Positions 6,396-15,700 are shown, counted from the stretch's first letter. The stretch is 64,000 nucleotides of DNA from Planctomycetota bacterium (GCA_018970165.1 JAGWWZ010000001.1:1-64000); one strand, 5' to 3'. A program made the numbers and translations. Notes: generated by a model not told the origin, from the sequence alone.

Positions 6396-8840
6396 CTACT
6401 GAGCGCCTGAATCGCGATCTGCCCACTCGGGTGCAGATCCCGGTCTGGCAGCGGCGGTTGCTGTAGTGGTTTCTGCATTCGCGGGCGCTGCAGCGGGCTC
6501 TTCCGTTTTGTAGAGGTCGGTACCCAATCGCTGCAGGTATGCGATCAAAGCAATAGCCGTCGAGTCCTTGATCAATTGGCCGTTGTAATCAACGCTTTCA
6601 CCTTGCGAGATAATCTCGGCGGCGATCTTGTCTGCTTGAAGTCGAGCTACCTCGGGAGATTTTTCGATATCGAATGGGTAGACCGCTCCAAGATAGCTCG
6701 CGGCTCGGACTCGATCGGTGATGGCGTTGAAATTGAGTCGTTCATCCAGGAGGTGTCTGTAACGGGGCATGATAGAACCCTCCGACCGACTCGTTGGGTT
6801 TTCTAAGTGTTGCCAATGCCATAAGCTGCTTTGCCGTCCCCCCTCGCGAGCCAGATCGGGGCCGATACGGCGAGATCCCCATTGGAACGGGTGGTCGTAA
6901 ATCGATTCGCCCGCTTTGCTGAAGTCACCATAGCGAAGCTTTTCCGCGACCATGGGGCGAATCATCTGGGAGTGACAGTTGTAGCAACCCTCCGAAACGT
7001 AAACATCGCGGCCCGCCAATTCCAAAGGTGTATAAGGTTTGACCGTTGAGATTGTGGGAACGTTGCTTCGGATCAGGAACATCGGGACGATTTCAAGAGC
7101 ACTTGCGATCAAGACCGCAATGGTGGTAACGATCGTAAACCAAATGGGAAAACGTTCCCATCTGCGATGCCAATTCATTTGGGAAACTTCGTCCACTTTA
7201 GCTGCGAGTTCGAGGACCGGCTTCCCTTTGAGGGTGCTTTGGGGAATCGGCGCATCGACGTGTTCGCGAGTCAACCTAGGAGCGGAGTAGACCGGTACTT
7301 CGTAGGTGGCAGGTCGGTTCAGCCAAGTCATGACGGCGTTGATCGCCAACATCGAAATACCTACCACATAGAGCGATCCCGCGATGACTCGCGTCCACCA
7401 GAATGGGACTACGGTTTGGATCGTTTGCAAGAAGCTTGGGTATTTCAAACTGCCGGACTCGTCCAAAGCTCGCCACATCAGCCCCTCGGTAATACCTGCA
7501 ATGTAGATAGGGATGATGTACAGCAGGATGCCAATGGTTCCGATCCAAAAGTGCCATTCGGCCATCTTGGTGCTCCACAGCTTGGTCTGGTACAGGCGAG
7601 GCAACAGCCAATAGATCATCCCAAATGTCATGAAGCCGTTCCATCCGAGTGCTCCGGAGTGAACGTGCGCGATCGTCCAGTCGGTGTAGTGGGATAACGC
7701 ATTGACGCTCTTGATCGACAACATAGGGCCTTCAAAAGTTGCCAGGCCGTAGAATGTCAGACCCACCACGAAGAACTTGAGGATCGGATCGGTCGTGACT
7801 TTGTGCCAAGCCCCTCGCAATGTCAGCAGGCCATTGATCATGCCACCCCAAGAAGGCATCCACAGCATGATGCCAAAGAGCATACCGAAAGTGCTGGCCC
7901 ATTCCGGCAGCGCGGTGTAATGCAAGTGGTGGGGACCAGCCCAGATGTAGATGAATACCAGCGACCAGAATTGAATGATGCTGAGCTTGTAACTAAAGAC
8001 GGGTCGCTCTGCTGCTTTGGGAAGGAAGTAATACATCAAACCCAGAAACGGAATTGTCAAGAAGAAGGCGACTGCGTTGTGACCGTACCACCACTGCATG
8101 AAAGCATCTTGAACACCCGCGTAGATCGGGTAGCTCTTCCACAATCCGCTTCCTGTCCATGCTCCAACTGGGATGACCAAATTGTTGAAGACATGCAGTA
8201 CCGTCACGGTCACAATCGTGGCGATGTAGAACCACAGAGCCACATACATGTGCCGTTCTCGGCGATTGACGAGAGTCATCATAAAATTGAGACCGAAAAA
8301 CAGGACCCAGACGACAGCAATCGCGAGATCAATCGGCCACTCGAGTTCGGCGTATTCTTTGCTTTGCGTTATTCCGAGAGGGAGCGTGATGGCGGCCGCG
8401 ACAATGATCGCTTGCCATCCCCAGAAGTGGAGGCGGCTCAGAACATCGCTCCACATGCGGCATTTGCAAAGACGCTGGGTGCTGTAGTACACGGCCGCGA
8501 AGATCGCATTTCCGGCGAAAGCAAAAATCGCTGCGTTGGTATGCAATGGGCGAAGTCGCGCGAACGACAGGATTGGGGAAACGTCGCTTCGAAGCCCCTC
8601 CGAGATCCAAGGGGCTGCTAGCAGGACCCCCACGAGAACTCCCGCGATGGTGCCTATCAAGCCCCAGAAAATCGTGGCAGTCACAAACATCCGGACTACC
8701 GCATCGTCGTAACTGTACTGTTCCATCGCCTCCGAGCCGGAGGCATCACTGCGTGAAAACGCCAAAGAATTTGCAGACATTAGGAGAACAATTAGCAGGA
8801 GTTGAGTCGCGTGGGGTTCGCTCGAACGCCGAGCACGCAT
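6396..8840 (-). CDS. ccoNO: Fused cbb3 cytochrome c oxidase subunits I and II (CcoN-CcoO)
   Basis: 814 residues. Residues about 40-530 are CcoN: a multi-helix haem-copper core with RPLHTN (low-spin haem His), WYGHNAVAF and GPHHLHYTALP (CuB histidines) and IAHVHSGALGWN (haem ligands). After a linker (about 530-570) and one helix, residues about 600-770 are CcoO, with a mono-haem GCYNCHSQMIRPM motif (CYNCH 619-623) and a probable Met ligand in SIMPRY (M691). The tail is Ala/Pro-rich. The protein is the oxygen-reducing, proton-pumping core. The ATG at 8840 gives a signal-peptide-like N-terminus; an ATG at 8726 just before EQYSYDDAVVRMF is the alternative and fits usual CcoN starts. Confidence 0.93.
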   Translation of the reverse strand: MRARRSSEPHATQLLLIVLLMSANSLAFSRSDASGSEAMEQYSYDDAVVRMFVTATIFWGLIGTIAGVLVGVLLAAPWISEGLRSDVSPILSFARLRPLHTNAAIFAFAGNAIFAAVYYSTQRLCKCRMWSDVLSRLHFWGWQAIIVAAAITLPLGITQSKEYAELEWPIDLAIAVVWVLFFGLNFMMTLVNRRERHMYVALWFYIATIVTVTVLHVFNNLVIPVGAWTGSGLWKSYPIYAGVQDAFMQWWYGHNAVAFFLTIPFLGLMYYFLPKAAERPVFSYKLSIIQFWSLVFIYIWAGPHHLHYTALPEWASTFGMLFGIMLWMPSWGGMINGLLTLRGAWHKVTTDPILKFFVVGLTFYGLATFEGPMLSIKSVNALSHYTDWTIAHVHSGALGWNGFMTFGMIYWLLPRLYQTKLWSTKMAEWHFWIGTIGILLYIIPIYIAGITEGLMWRALDESGSLKYPSFLQTIQTVVPFWWTRVIAGSLYVVGISMLAINAVMTWLNRPATYEVPVYSAPRLTREHVDAPIPQSTLKGKPVLELAAKVDEVSQMNWHRRWERFPIWFTIVTTIAVLIASALEIVPMFLIRSNVPTISTVKPYTPLELAGRDVYVSEGCYNCHSQMIRPMVAEKLRYGDFSKAGESIYDHPFQWGSRRIGPDLAREGGRQSSLWHWQHLENPTSRSEGSIMPRYRHLLDERLNFNAITDRVRAASYLGAVYPFDIEKSPEVARLQADKIAAEIISQGESVDYNGQLIKDSTAIALIAYLQRLGTDLYKTEEPAAAPANAETTTATAAARPGSAPEWADRDSGAQ

Positions 8841-9298
8841 TGTAACCCTGGAATCGTCCTACCGTCATCTCGGAACGAGTCGGGAGGCTTGAAAAGACCG
8901 CGACAGATTGAAGCAACATCCTTCTTTTTCGCTGTTGAAATAGTGATAACTCAAGCAATTAGCCAACGATTTGCCCCATCGGGACCGCTTCCTCCCCTTC
9001 CCATTCGTACTCCATCAATAGCCTGAAAAGTCATCGCAATCGCTAGACCTACCTTTATCGGCTGTTAATAATGCATCAATTCCAGGGTTTAAGCTGGGGA
9101 CTCCAGATATAGGGTCTTCGGGTTGAACCGAGCATCGGAGTTGTAGGGATTGCTCCTCCGAAGCTTCTCTCCTTTCCCGTGACACCCCGGTAATACATCG
9201 ATCGACCGCGTTCTAAGCTTAGTCAGAATAAAGACGTTGGTCGGTCGAGGCCATGTTTGACGTGTACGTTTCTTATAAACCTTGAGTGGAATCATCGA
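8841..9298. other. Divergent intergenic region, 458 bp, no gene
   Basis: This region separates the divergent ccoNO and metalloprotease genes and must hold both promoters. I looked for an FNR/Anr box (TTGAT-N4-ATCAA), as expected before cbb3 operons, and found none. A TTGACG/TATAAA pair at 9257-9279 has only 11 bases between its elements and is not convincing. No ORF with a family resemblance is present. Confidence 0.5.
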
Positions 9299-12214
9299 AT
9301 GAGCATTGATCGAAACGCAAGAAAATGCGGGCTGATGCTGGCCATGGCGCTAGCAGCATGCGTTCCCGCGATCGGACAACAAGCACCAGAGCCAACCGCA
9401 CCGGCACCCGACTATCCCCCAATTGAGAAAGTTGCGGAGGGGTACACCAAGGTGGAATCGAAATCCCCGGACCGCGGCTCCCTCTACAACGTCTGGGTGC
9501 GAGACAAAGACGGTCAGATGCTCCTGGAAATCCCCAAAGATTTCATGAGCAAGAAATACTTCATCGCTCTGACGGTCAGCAGCGGCGATCGCTTCGCAGG
9601 TCTCCAAGCGGGCGATTACTACGTTTACTGGCGGATGTACAACAAGCGTCTGGCGCTCATTCTCCCTGAATTGGATATCCGCTCCAATGGTGAGCCAGAA
9701 TCGAAATCGTCGGTCAAGCGACTCTTTACAGACACGGTACTGCTCGATGTGCCGATCGTTGCAATGGTTCCGCGCGGTGGTCCACTGATCGATGCCGACG
9801 CACTGTTTGTCGGACAGGCTTCGAAGTTCTTCGGTCCGTCGGTCCGCATTCAAGATCCGCAGCTCACGAAGATCGTGAAGGCCAAGCCGTTCACCAAGAA
9901 CACGGAGTTGGCGTTTGAAGTCGTGACCGCGGGTGGCAAGTTGCAGACCCTTCACTACTCGCTGAGCGAAGTTCCCGAGGACAACGGATACCGTCCACGG
10001 AAAGCGGATTCGCGCGTGGGTTACTTCGTGACCAACTTCACGGACTTGGGAAGCTACGATGACGACAAGAAACGGGTTCGCTACATCACTCGCTGGCGAT
10101 TGGAAAAGCGCGATCCGACTTTGAAGGTTAGCCCTCCTGTCACTCCGATTCGTTTCTATATCGAACACACCACCCCCGTGCGATACCGACGCTGGGTCAA
10201 GCAAGGGATTGAATATTGGAACAAAGCTTTTGAGAAGGTCGGTTTCTCCGACGCGATCGAAGTCCTCTACCAGGACCCTCGATCCCCGGACACAATGGAC
10301 CTCGATCCCGAGGATGTCCAGTACAACTTCATCCGCTGGCTTAATAATGATATCGGCACTGCCATCGGACCAAGTCGCGTGCATCCCATCACCGGCGAAA
10401 TCCTCGATGCGGATATCGTGTTGACGGACGGTTGGATTCGGCACTTCAACTTCCAGTACTACGATTTGATGCCTGAAATCGCTATGGAAGGGATGAGCTC
10501 CGAGACGATCGCCTGGTTGGGCTCCCATCCCGAGTGGGATCCGCGAGTGCGACTGGCTCCGCCAGCCGAACGCAAACGGTTGCAGGATGTCTATGCCGCT
10601 CAGGCGAAACTTCCCTACGCAGGGCATCCGTTGACGCAAGTGGATTCGCGTCTATTGGGTGACCAACAATACGATGGATTGGTTGGAAGAACCAGCCAAG
10701 TCAATGGCTTCTGCAACGCCGCATTCGGCAAGCAAATGGATATGTCGATGGCTCGTATGGCATTGGACCTGATCGAACTGATGCAGGATCCGAAGCCTGC
10801 CGAGGGTGGTAAACCAGAAGAGAAGAAAGCCGAGAAGCCCAAGGAGGACATGCTCGATGGCATGCCTGAGTCCTTCATAGGTCCCTTGTTGGCAGATCTT
10901 GTCGCCCACGAAGTCGGCCATACCCTCGGACTTCGCCACAACTTCAAGGCGTCCGGTTACCTGTCCTTGAAGGATATCAATTCCAACGCCGTCAAGGGCC
11001 AGAAGACGATTGCCACATCGGTGATGGATTATATACCGATCAATATGCCGTATCAGCTCGACAGTGAGACCAAGGGTGACTACACGATGATTGGCATCGG
11101 CCCCTATGATTACTGGGCGATCGAGTACGGTTACCTGCCTGAAGAGAATAAGCTTCCGGAAATCCTGAAGCGAGCTAGCGAACCGGAAATGCAGTACAGT
11201 ACCGATGAAGACACCAGCGGTCCCGATCCGTTGGCTCGTCGGTACGACTATTCTAAGGATCCACTCGACTACAGCGAAAACCAAATGCGATTGGTCAAGC
11301 TATACCGAGAGCGATTGCTCGACAAGTTTGTCAAAGATGGCGACAGCTGGGCCAAAGCCCGTCGCGGTTATGAATTGACACTTGGCGAACAAACCAAATC
11401 CATCAGCATGATGGCTAACTGGTTGGGAGGCACCACGGTCAATCGCGATAAGAAGGGTGATCCAGGCAATCGTCCATCCTTGATTCCGGTACCTGCCGAA
11501 CAGCAGCGAAAGGCAATGGACTTCGTCATTCGAAATGCGTTCCGAGATGATTCGTTCGGATTGACCAATGACATCCTGAGTCGTTTGACCGTCGACAAGT
11601 GGGCCGATGAAGGTGTTCGCTCGATGGGCGAATCCACCTTCCCGATCCACGACCGTATCCTGGGCATTCAAGCCAGCGCATTGACGATGGTCATGAATCC
11701 GACGACCCTGCGCCGTGTTTTCGACAACGAGCAACTCGTCCCAAGCGATCAAGATGCCGTGACGTTGCCGGAGGTGATGAATCGCCTGCGAACCGAGATT
11801 TGGTCCGAACTGGATGGAAAGTTCGAAGGGGAGGCAACTCCGCGTAAGCCCCGGATCAGCTCTTGGCGTCGCAATCTGCAACGCGAGCACCTCGACCGAC
11901 TGATCGATTTGGCCATTCCTGGAGGTAGCTCAAGCAACAAGGCGATCTCTTCGCTCTCGTTGCAACAACTCAAGGAAGTCAAAGGCAAGATCGACACGGT
12001 GTTGGCAGTTGGTGCTGGTTTGGATCCTTACTCGCAAGCCCACTTGGGTGAGTGCACACAGCGAATCACCAAGGCCCTGGATGCCATTTACATCTACAAC
12101 CAACCTAGCGCCGGTGGTGGTTCACCTCCGCCATTCATCATGCTAGGCAAGGAGAAGGGGATTGTGGAGGTGCCTATGGCCCAAGATCCGTCTCAGGACG
12201 ATAACCGCGAGTAA
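9299..12214 (+). CDS. Secreted zinc-dependent metalloprotease (DUF5117/DUF4953 type)
   Basis: 971 residues from the ATG at 9299. A signal peptide (about 1-27, ending ACVPAIGQQA) is followed by a Pro-rich stretch and DUF5117-like N-terminal sequence. The catalytic motif HEVGHTLGLRH (about 537-547) is an extended HExxHxxGxxH gluzincin/metzincin-type site, and SVMDYIPINMPYQ follows where metzincins have a Met turn. The C-terminal third matches DUF4953. Such proteins are large exported peptidases in planctomycetes and Bacteroidetes; the substrate is unknown. A Lys/Glu/Pro-rich insertion (KPEEKKAEKPKED) sits just before the catalytic helix. The gene ends at a good terminator hairpin. Confidence 0.9.
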   Translation: MSIDRNARKCGLMLAMALAACVPAIGQQAPEPTAPAPDYPPIEKVAEGYTKVESKSPDRGSLYNVWVRDKDGQMLLEIPKDFMSKKYFIALTVSSGDRFAGLQAGDYYVYWRMYNKRLALILPELDIRSNGEPESKSSVKRLFTDTVLLDVPIVAMVPRGGPLIDADALFVGQASKFFGPSVRIQDPQLTKIVKAKPFTKNTELAFEVVTAGGKLQTLHYSLSEVPEDNGYRPRKADSRVGYFVTNFTDLGSYDDDKKRVRYITRWRLEKRDPTLKVSPPVTPIRFYIEHTTPVRYRRWVKQGIEYWNKAFEKVGFSDAIEVLYQDPRSPDTMDLDPEDVQYNFIRWLNNDIGTAIGPSRVHPITGEILDADIVLTDGWIRHFNFQYYDLMPEIAMEGMSSETIAWLGSHPEWDPRVRLAPPAERKRLQDVYAAQAKLPYAGHPLTQVDSRLLGDQQYDGLVGRTSQVNGFCNAAFGKQMDMSMARMALDLIELMQDPKPAEGGKPEEKKAEKPKEDMLDGMPESFIGPLLADLVAHEVGHTLGLRHNFKASGYLSLKDINSNAVKGQKTIATSVMDYIPINMPYQLDSETKGDYTMIGIGPYDYWAIEYGYLPEENKLPEILKRASEPEMQYSTDEDTSGPDPLARRYDYSKDPLDYSENQMRLVKLYRERLLDKFVKDGDSWAKARRGYELTLGEQTKSISMMANWLGGTTVNRDKKGDPGNRPSLIPVPAEQQRKAMDFVIRNAFRDDSFGLTNDILSRLTVDKWADEGVRSMGESTFPIHDRILGIQASALTMVMNPTTLRRVFDNEQLVPSDQDAVTLPEVMNRLRTEIWSELDGKFEGEATPRKPRISSWRRNLQREHLDRLIDLAIPGGSSSNKAISSLSLQQLKEVKGKIDTVLAVGAGLDPYSQAHLGECTQRITKALDAIYIYNQPSAGGGSPPPFIMLGKEKGIVEVPMAQDPSQDDNRE

Positions 12215-12246
12215 TCTCACTTAGGTTCGAGTCTTCAACCAATTCA

Positions 12247-12283
12247 ACAGGGAATGCTAACCACAGCATCCCCTGTTTCGTTT
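12247..12283 (+). terminator. Rho-independent terminator after the metalloprotease gene
   Basis: ACAGGG-A-ATGCT pairs with AGCAT-C-CCCTGT around a six-base loop (stem 12247-12276, one mismatch), followed by TTCGTTTT. It lies 33 bases past the stop codon. Confidence 0.75.
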
Positions 12284-12321
12284 TAAGGAATCGAAGAGGC
12301 CGACGAGGCCAAATCCGAACT

Positions 12322-12480
12322 TGCTAGCCGAAATGCGATCCTTCGGATGGCACGTCCCAGAGGCTCTGCGATGGGCGTGGACGGGCATTGCTAGCCGAGT
12401 TGCGCATGCATCCGGGTTGAAGCGCGCAACACCATGCCATGTTTGCCTCACTTCCAACCGGACGGCTTGCGCCGTTCCGC
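12322..12480. repeat. Two degenerate copies of a dispersed intergenic repeat
   Basis: Both copies begin with GCTAGCCGA. One is decayed (12322-12372); the better one (12390-12480) continues GTTGCGCATGCATCCGGGT and ends near CGGCTTGCGCCG. Related copies occur at 13757-13858, 19945-19990 and, inverted, 51990-52037. The region fills most of the 347-bp gap between the metalloprotease and the zinc-ribbon gene. A 102-codon minus-strand ORF across it is not believable. Confidence 0.6.
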
Positions 12481-12561
12481 TTTTATTGAGGGAGTGACAA
12501 CGGGTGCATGACGCCGATTGTACCCGCTCAACAGATGTGTCAAGTTCATCTCGTATGCAAC

Positions 12562-13167
12562 TCAACGACGCAAACCAGGAAACTCTTCTAGCGGTCCAAA
12601 CTGATCCGGCGGAGATCCTGATGGATCTGGCGAAGGACGTTTTGGAGGAGTAGGAAGTGTAGGCCGATTATCTTTCATGTTCCGAAGCGCTTCCTCGACG
12701 TTTCTCTTGTGCATTTTCTCATTCTCCAACGCACTCTGTCTGTTCTGTTCAAAAATTCGTTCCGCTTCCTCTCGGTTCTTGTCCGAGAGAGGAAGCGATT
12801 GATTGCGATTCCTTCCGCTTTGAAAATTGCTAAGGGGTGTCGCCTGACGCGGTCCCGCTGGATTCGTTGATACGGCTTCCTCTTGAGCATACTCACCACG
12901 TTGTAGAAGAAATCCTCCCACGCCAAAGACGAGTGTGATCATGATAGCCGCGATACCGGCAACAATCGCGTCGCTTCGACCTCTTCTGGCATAGACCACA
13001 ATGCCAGCGCCGATGAATCCCAGAATCATAGCGCCCAAGGGTGCATACGCTCCAGAACTTGCAAGCCGACGCAATTGCAGGCCAAACAAAGGAAGGATGG
13101 CAGCGAGAACCGGTACGACGATAAGGAAGATTGCGGTGGACTGCATGTTCTCATCCGCCGAAGTCAT
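12562..13167 (-). CDS. Membrane part of a frame-disrupted zinc-ribbon protein
   Basis: 201 residues from the in-frame ATG at 13167, but this frame is open back to 13392. The upstream stretch reads LKQPAKDETGPLDYLPDPID and continues into a Pro/Ser/Ala-rich linker, so the ATG at 13167 is probably internal. Three membrane helices (about residues 8-30, 42-60, 67-88) precede a Gln/Asn-rich charged tail with a helix (KNREEAERIFEQNRQSALE) and a Pro-rich end. No known function. Together with the zinc-ribbon ORF at 13340-13534 it looks like one gene of about 324 codons broken by a +1 frame change. Confidence 0.6.
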   Translation of the reverse strand: MTSADENMQSTAIFLIVVPVLAAILPLFGLQLRRLASSGAYAPLGAMILGFIGAGIVVYARRGRSDAIVAGIAAIMITLVFGVGGFLLQRGEYAQEEAVSTNPAGPRQATPLSNFQSGRNRNQSLPLSDKNREEAERIFEQNRQSALENEKMHKRNVEEALRNMKDNRPTLPTPPKRPSPDPSGSPPDQFGPLEEFPGLRR

Positions 13168-13339
13168 TTCACGATCGCCAGTCCTTTTGGGCTTCGGACT
13201 AGCGCCGTAGGCCGATGCTTGTTGAGGGGCAGAGTACGCAGGAAATGACGGAGCTGGTATCGACGCAGAAAGACCACCCGATTGCCATAAGGATGAACTG
13301 GCTGCTGGACTGGGGAACTCAGATTGAGAGTCGATCGGG

Positions 13340-13534
13340 TCAGGAAGATAATCCAGTGGTCCCGTCTCGTCCTTCGCAGGTTGCTTCAGCGCTCATGGCG
13401 GCCTTCACCGGAGGAGCCTCAGGGAGTTGAAGACGCTTCTGGCACTTAGGGCATGCAATCTGTTTGCCACGCATTTCTTGTTTGACTTGCAACGTTGCCT
13501 GACAGCCTGGACATTTGATGCGTAAATGAGACAT
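13340..13534 (-). CDS. MJ0042-type zinc-ribbon fragment (5' half of frame-disrupted gene)
   Basis: 64 residues. Two CxxC pairs (CPGC at 8-11 and CPKC at 28-31) separated by the usual VKQEMRGKQIA spacer form the small zinc ribbon that planctomycetes place at the start of many membrane proteins. After PEAPPVKAAMSAE this frame degenerates into a short unrelated tail and stops, while the +1 frame carries on with a typical Asp/Pro/Leu-rich linker. The likely shift point lies between 13343 and 13392. This may be an assembly error, a real frameshift mutation or recoding. Confidence 0.6.
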   Translation of the reverse strand: MSHLRIKCPGCQATLQVKQEMRGKQIACPKCQKRLQLPEAPPVKAAMSAEATCEGRDGTTGLSS

Positions 13535-13885
13535 CGGGCGTTAGACCTTTTCGCAGAATGAACTCAGCAGAGTAAAAACGAAGCATAACCACGAATTTTC
13601 ATATAGTTCACGCTTCGTCGATTAAACCTTATATATAAGACAATCAGTCTAACAGCCTCAGTTTCTGAGTTCCACAAACGGTACGAGATTTTTGCATGCG
13701 TCTTGGCGGAAATTGCGACCTACGTGTGCAGAGCAAGAAACGCTCAGGTGGCCGCGGATTGCGGCCGAGATACGCAAGCATCCGGGTTGAGGTGCGCGGG
13801 ACATGGCCACGTTTGCTACAGTTCCCACCCAAGGGCTCGCGCCCATGCGGCTAGCAAGAACCAACAGCCAAGAAACAGCCAAAAT
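13535..13885. other. Intergenic region, 351 bp, between pgk and the zinc-ribbon gene
   Basis: AT-rich at its left end (around 13600-13640, with TTATATATAAG), which probably carries the promoter of the zinc-ribbon gene on the minus strand. The right half contains a repeat copy (13757-13858). No believable ORF. Confidence 0.5.
13757..13858. repeat. Dispersed intergenic repeat, copy B
   Basis: Contains GCCGAGATACGCAAGCATCC followed by GGGTTGAGGTGCGCGGGACA. It parallels the copy at 12390-12480 over about 90 bases with roughly 70 percent identity by eye. Confidence 0.6.
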
Positions 13886-15073
13886 TCATGCGTTGTCGAG
13901 CAGGTCGACTGCCTTGAATTTCTCCCCTTCCAGCATCGCAAGGCTTGCGCCGCCACCGGTGCTAATATGAGTTACCGCATCGGCGAAACCGAGCTGCTCG
14001 ATCGCTGCGGCGCTATCACCACCCCCAATGATGCTGGTGGCATCGCTATCGGCGATCGCTTTCGCAACCGCCTTGGTCCCTGCATCGAACGGGGGCATCT
14101 CGAAAACTCCCATCGGTCCGTTCCATACCAAGGTCTTGGCACGACCTACAATCTCAGCGTATTGCGCAGCCGTCTCGGGCCCGATATCGAGACCTTCCCA
14201 TCCATCAGGAATCTCTCCGGCGCGAACGATCTGCTTGTTGCATTCGCCCCGGAAATCATCTCCGCAATGCGTGTCGACCGGCAGGATCAGCTTGGAACCG
14301 CCGACGGCAATCAACTCCTTGGCCAATGCTACCTTGTCTGGCTCAACCAAACTCTTTCCGGTCTTGCCTCCTTGGGCAAGCGAGAATGTGTAGGCCATCG
14401 CTCCTCCGATGAGGACGGAATCGCAAATGGACAAAAGGTTCTTGATGACGTTGATCTTGTCGCTCACTTTGGCTCCTCCCAGGATGGCGACAAAGGGGCG
14501 TTTCGGATTGGCGATGGTGTCGCTCAGATACTCAATTTCCTTCGCGACCAGGAAACCGACCACTTTGGGTTTTGAGCCCATCGCTTGCGGGACTGCAACC
14601 ATCGATGCATCTTCTCGATGGCATGTACCGAAGGCATCGTTGCAATAGATATCTGCCCAGCCCGCTAGCTTGCTCGCAAACGCTGGGTCTCCGTCCTTTT
14701 CGCCGGCATTGAATCGTAGATTCTCGAGGACGACGACTTGACCATCCTTCAGAGCTTTGATCTTCGATTCCGCTTCTGGACCGACCGTATCGGTAGCGAA
14801 TTGAACCGGTTGTTCGAGCAGTTCGGCCAATTTCACTGCTGTTGGATGAAGCGTGAACTCGGGTTCGGGGCCTTTCCCCTTAGGTCGCCCCAGGTGGCTG
14901 ATCAGGACCAGTTTGCCACCCCGCGACAGCACCGATTCAATCGACGGGATAGCCATGCGGATGCGACGATCGTCGGTGATTGCTCCGCTATCATCTTGCG
15001 GGACATTGAAGTCGACCCGCATCAAGACTACTTTGCCACGACAATCAACATCGGAAATACTTTTCTTGACCAT
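13886..15073 (-). CDS. pgk: Phosphoglycerate kinase
   Basis: 395 residues, the normal length for a bacterial PGK. The start has MRVDFNVP (about 18-25). [13 protein letters not shown] and SHLGRPKGK form the phosphoglycerate-binding arginine and HxxxR region. The nucleotide half has [19 protein letters not shown] (about 315-323) and GGGDSAAA (about 349-356). The enzyme makes ATP from 1,3-bisphosphoglycerate in glycolysis and runs in reverse for gluconeogenesis. It stands alone here; gap and tpi are not in the window. Start ATG at 15073 with only a weak upstream purine stretch. Confidence 0.97.
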   Translation of the reverse strand: MVKKSISDVDCRGKVVLMRVDFNVPQDDSGAITDDRRIRMAIPSIESVLSRGGKLVLISHLGRPKGKGPEPEFTLHPTAVKLAELLEQPVQFATDTVGPEAESKIKALKDGQVVVLENLRFNAGEKDGDPAFASKLAGWADIYCNDAFGTCHREDASMVAVPQAMGSKPKVVGFLVAKEIEYLSDTIANPKRPFVAILGGAKVSDKINVIKNLLSICDSVLIGGAMAYTFSLAQGGKTGKSLVEPDKVALAKELIAVGGSKLILPVDTHCGDDFRGECNKQIVRAGEIPDGWEGLDIGPETAAQYAEIVGRAKTLVWNGPMGVFEMPPFDAGTKAVAKAIADSDATSIIGGGDSAAAIEQLGFADAVTHISTGGGASLAMLEGEKFKAVDLLDNA

Positions 15074-15175
15074 GCCATACGTCCGTCGGATGAGGAAATC
15101 GAACCCTTGTCTGCTTCTATTTTGCGACTACATGTCTTTCGATGATGCGCATTATGGACCCAACGATCCAAATTC

Positions 15176-15209
15176 AAAAGCCCGACTCTTAGGAGTCTCT
15201 CGGCGGGCT
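15176..15209 (-). terminator. Terminator of the DUF58/VWA/GGQ operon
   Basis: Read on the minus strand, AGCCCG pairs with CGGGCT, with an inner GACTC/GAGTC helix, followed by TTTT. The stop codon of the GGQ protein lies inside the hairpin (stem 15179-15209). Confidence 0.6.
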
Positions 15210-15695
15210 GCGTCTGGCTCTGCCTCGCGCCGTGAGTTGTTGGTTGAGCAGCTCGAGTGCGGGTGGATATTGCGCCGCTAACCCCACGATTTGGGTGGCT
15301 GATACGCCGAGAGCTTTTCCGGCGTTTGCGGGATCCCAGTCGCATGCAGCAAGCGTATCGAGCGCTTCTGCGAGAACAGCCGGGTACTCCGGATTGGTGT
15401 CGGCGACTCGAATGCGTTGACCTCGACAATATCGTCGCCATAGCTCGCTTGGGGTGGCGTTTTGGCTACGGACCCCGACTGCAAGCGCGCAGCGCAGCCG
15501 ATGCATGGCTCGCTGTCGATTTTCGCCCTGAGAGCGAGCCTCGCCAGCAGCAGCGAGAATGCCTGTCGGTAGATGCTCCACCGTGACATGCGTTTCCACT
15601 TTGTTGCGATGCTGACCTCCCGGTCCTGAGGCTCTCGAGAAGCGGAACTTGCATTGAGCCTCCAGTTCCTCGATATCGCATCGTGCGGGGTGCAT
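15189..15695 (-). CDS. Release-factor-like GGQ protein (RF-1 domain, ArfB-like N-terminus)
   Basis: 168 residues from the ATG at 15695, five bases after the stop of the VWA gene. Residues about 15-75 form a class-I release-factor catalytic domain, with FSRASGPGGQHRNKVETHV and the GGQ at 26-28, which in this superfamily triggers peptidyl-tRNA hydrolysis. The codon-recognition domains of RF1/RF2 are absent. Unlike ArfB, the C-terminal part (about 75-155) is a helical extension with no long basic tail, ending ARGRARRSPPRDS. A ribosome-rescue role is inferred; the tail would need another way to reach empty A sites. Confidence 0.75.
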   Translation of the reverse strand: MHPARCDIEELEAQCKFRFSRASGPGGQHRNKVETHVTVEHLPTGILAAAGEARSQGENRQRAMHRLRCALAVGVRSQNATPSELWRRYCRGQRIRVADTNPEYPAVLAEALDTLAACDWDPANAGKALGVSATQIVGLAAQYPPALELLNQQLTARGRARRSPPRDS

Positions 15696-15700
15696 CGCGG

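Noticed and set aside
7803-8621. 272-codon plus-strand ORF
   Set aside because: Antisense to the CcoN part, whose haem and copper ligands are all present.
8841-9298. FNR/Anr box expected before a cbb3 operon
   Set aside because: TTGA and TCAA half-sites near 8934-8953 are 12 bases apart, not the required six; no box claimed.
9350-10639. 429-codon minus-strand ORF
   Set aside because: It lies entirely antisense to the metalloprotease, which has a signal peptide and an intact HExxHxxGxxH site; the antisense product resembles nothing and arises from codon bias.
12257-12565. 102-codon minus-strand ORF
   Set aside because: It runs across the terminator hairpin and the two dispersed repeat copies and has no recognisable domain.
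13703-14575. 290-codon plus-strand ORF
   Set aside because: Antisense to pgk; composition unlike a folded protein.
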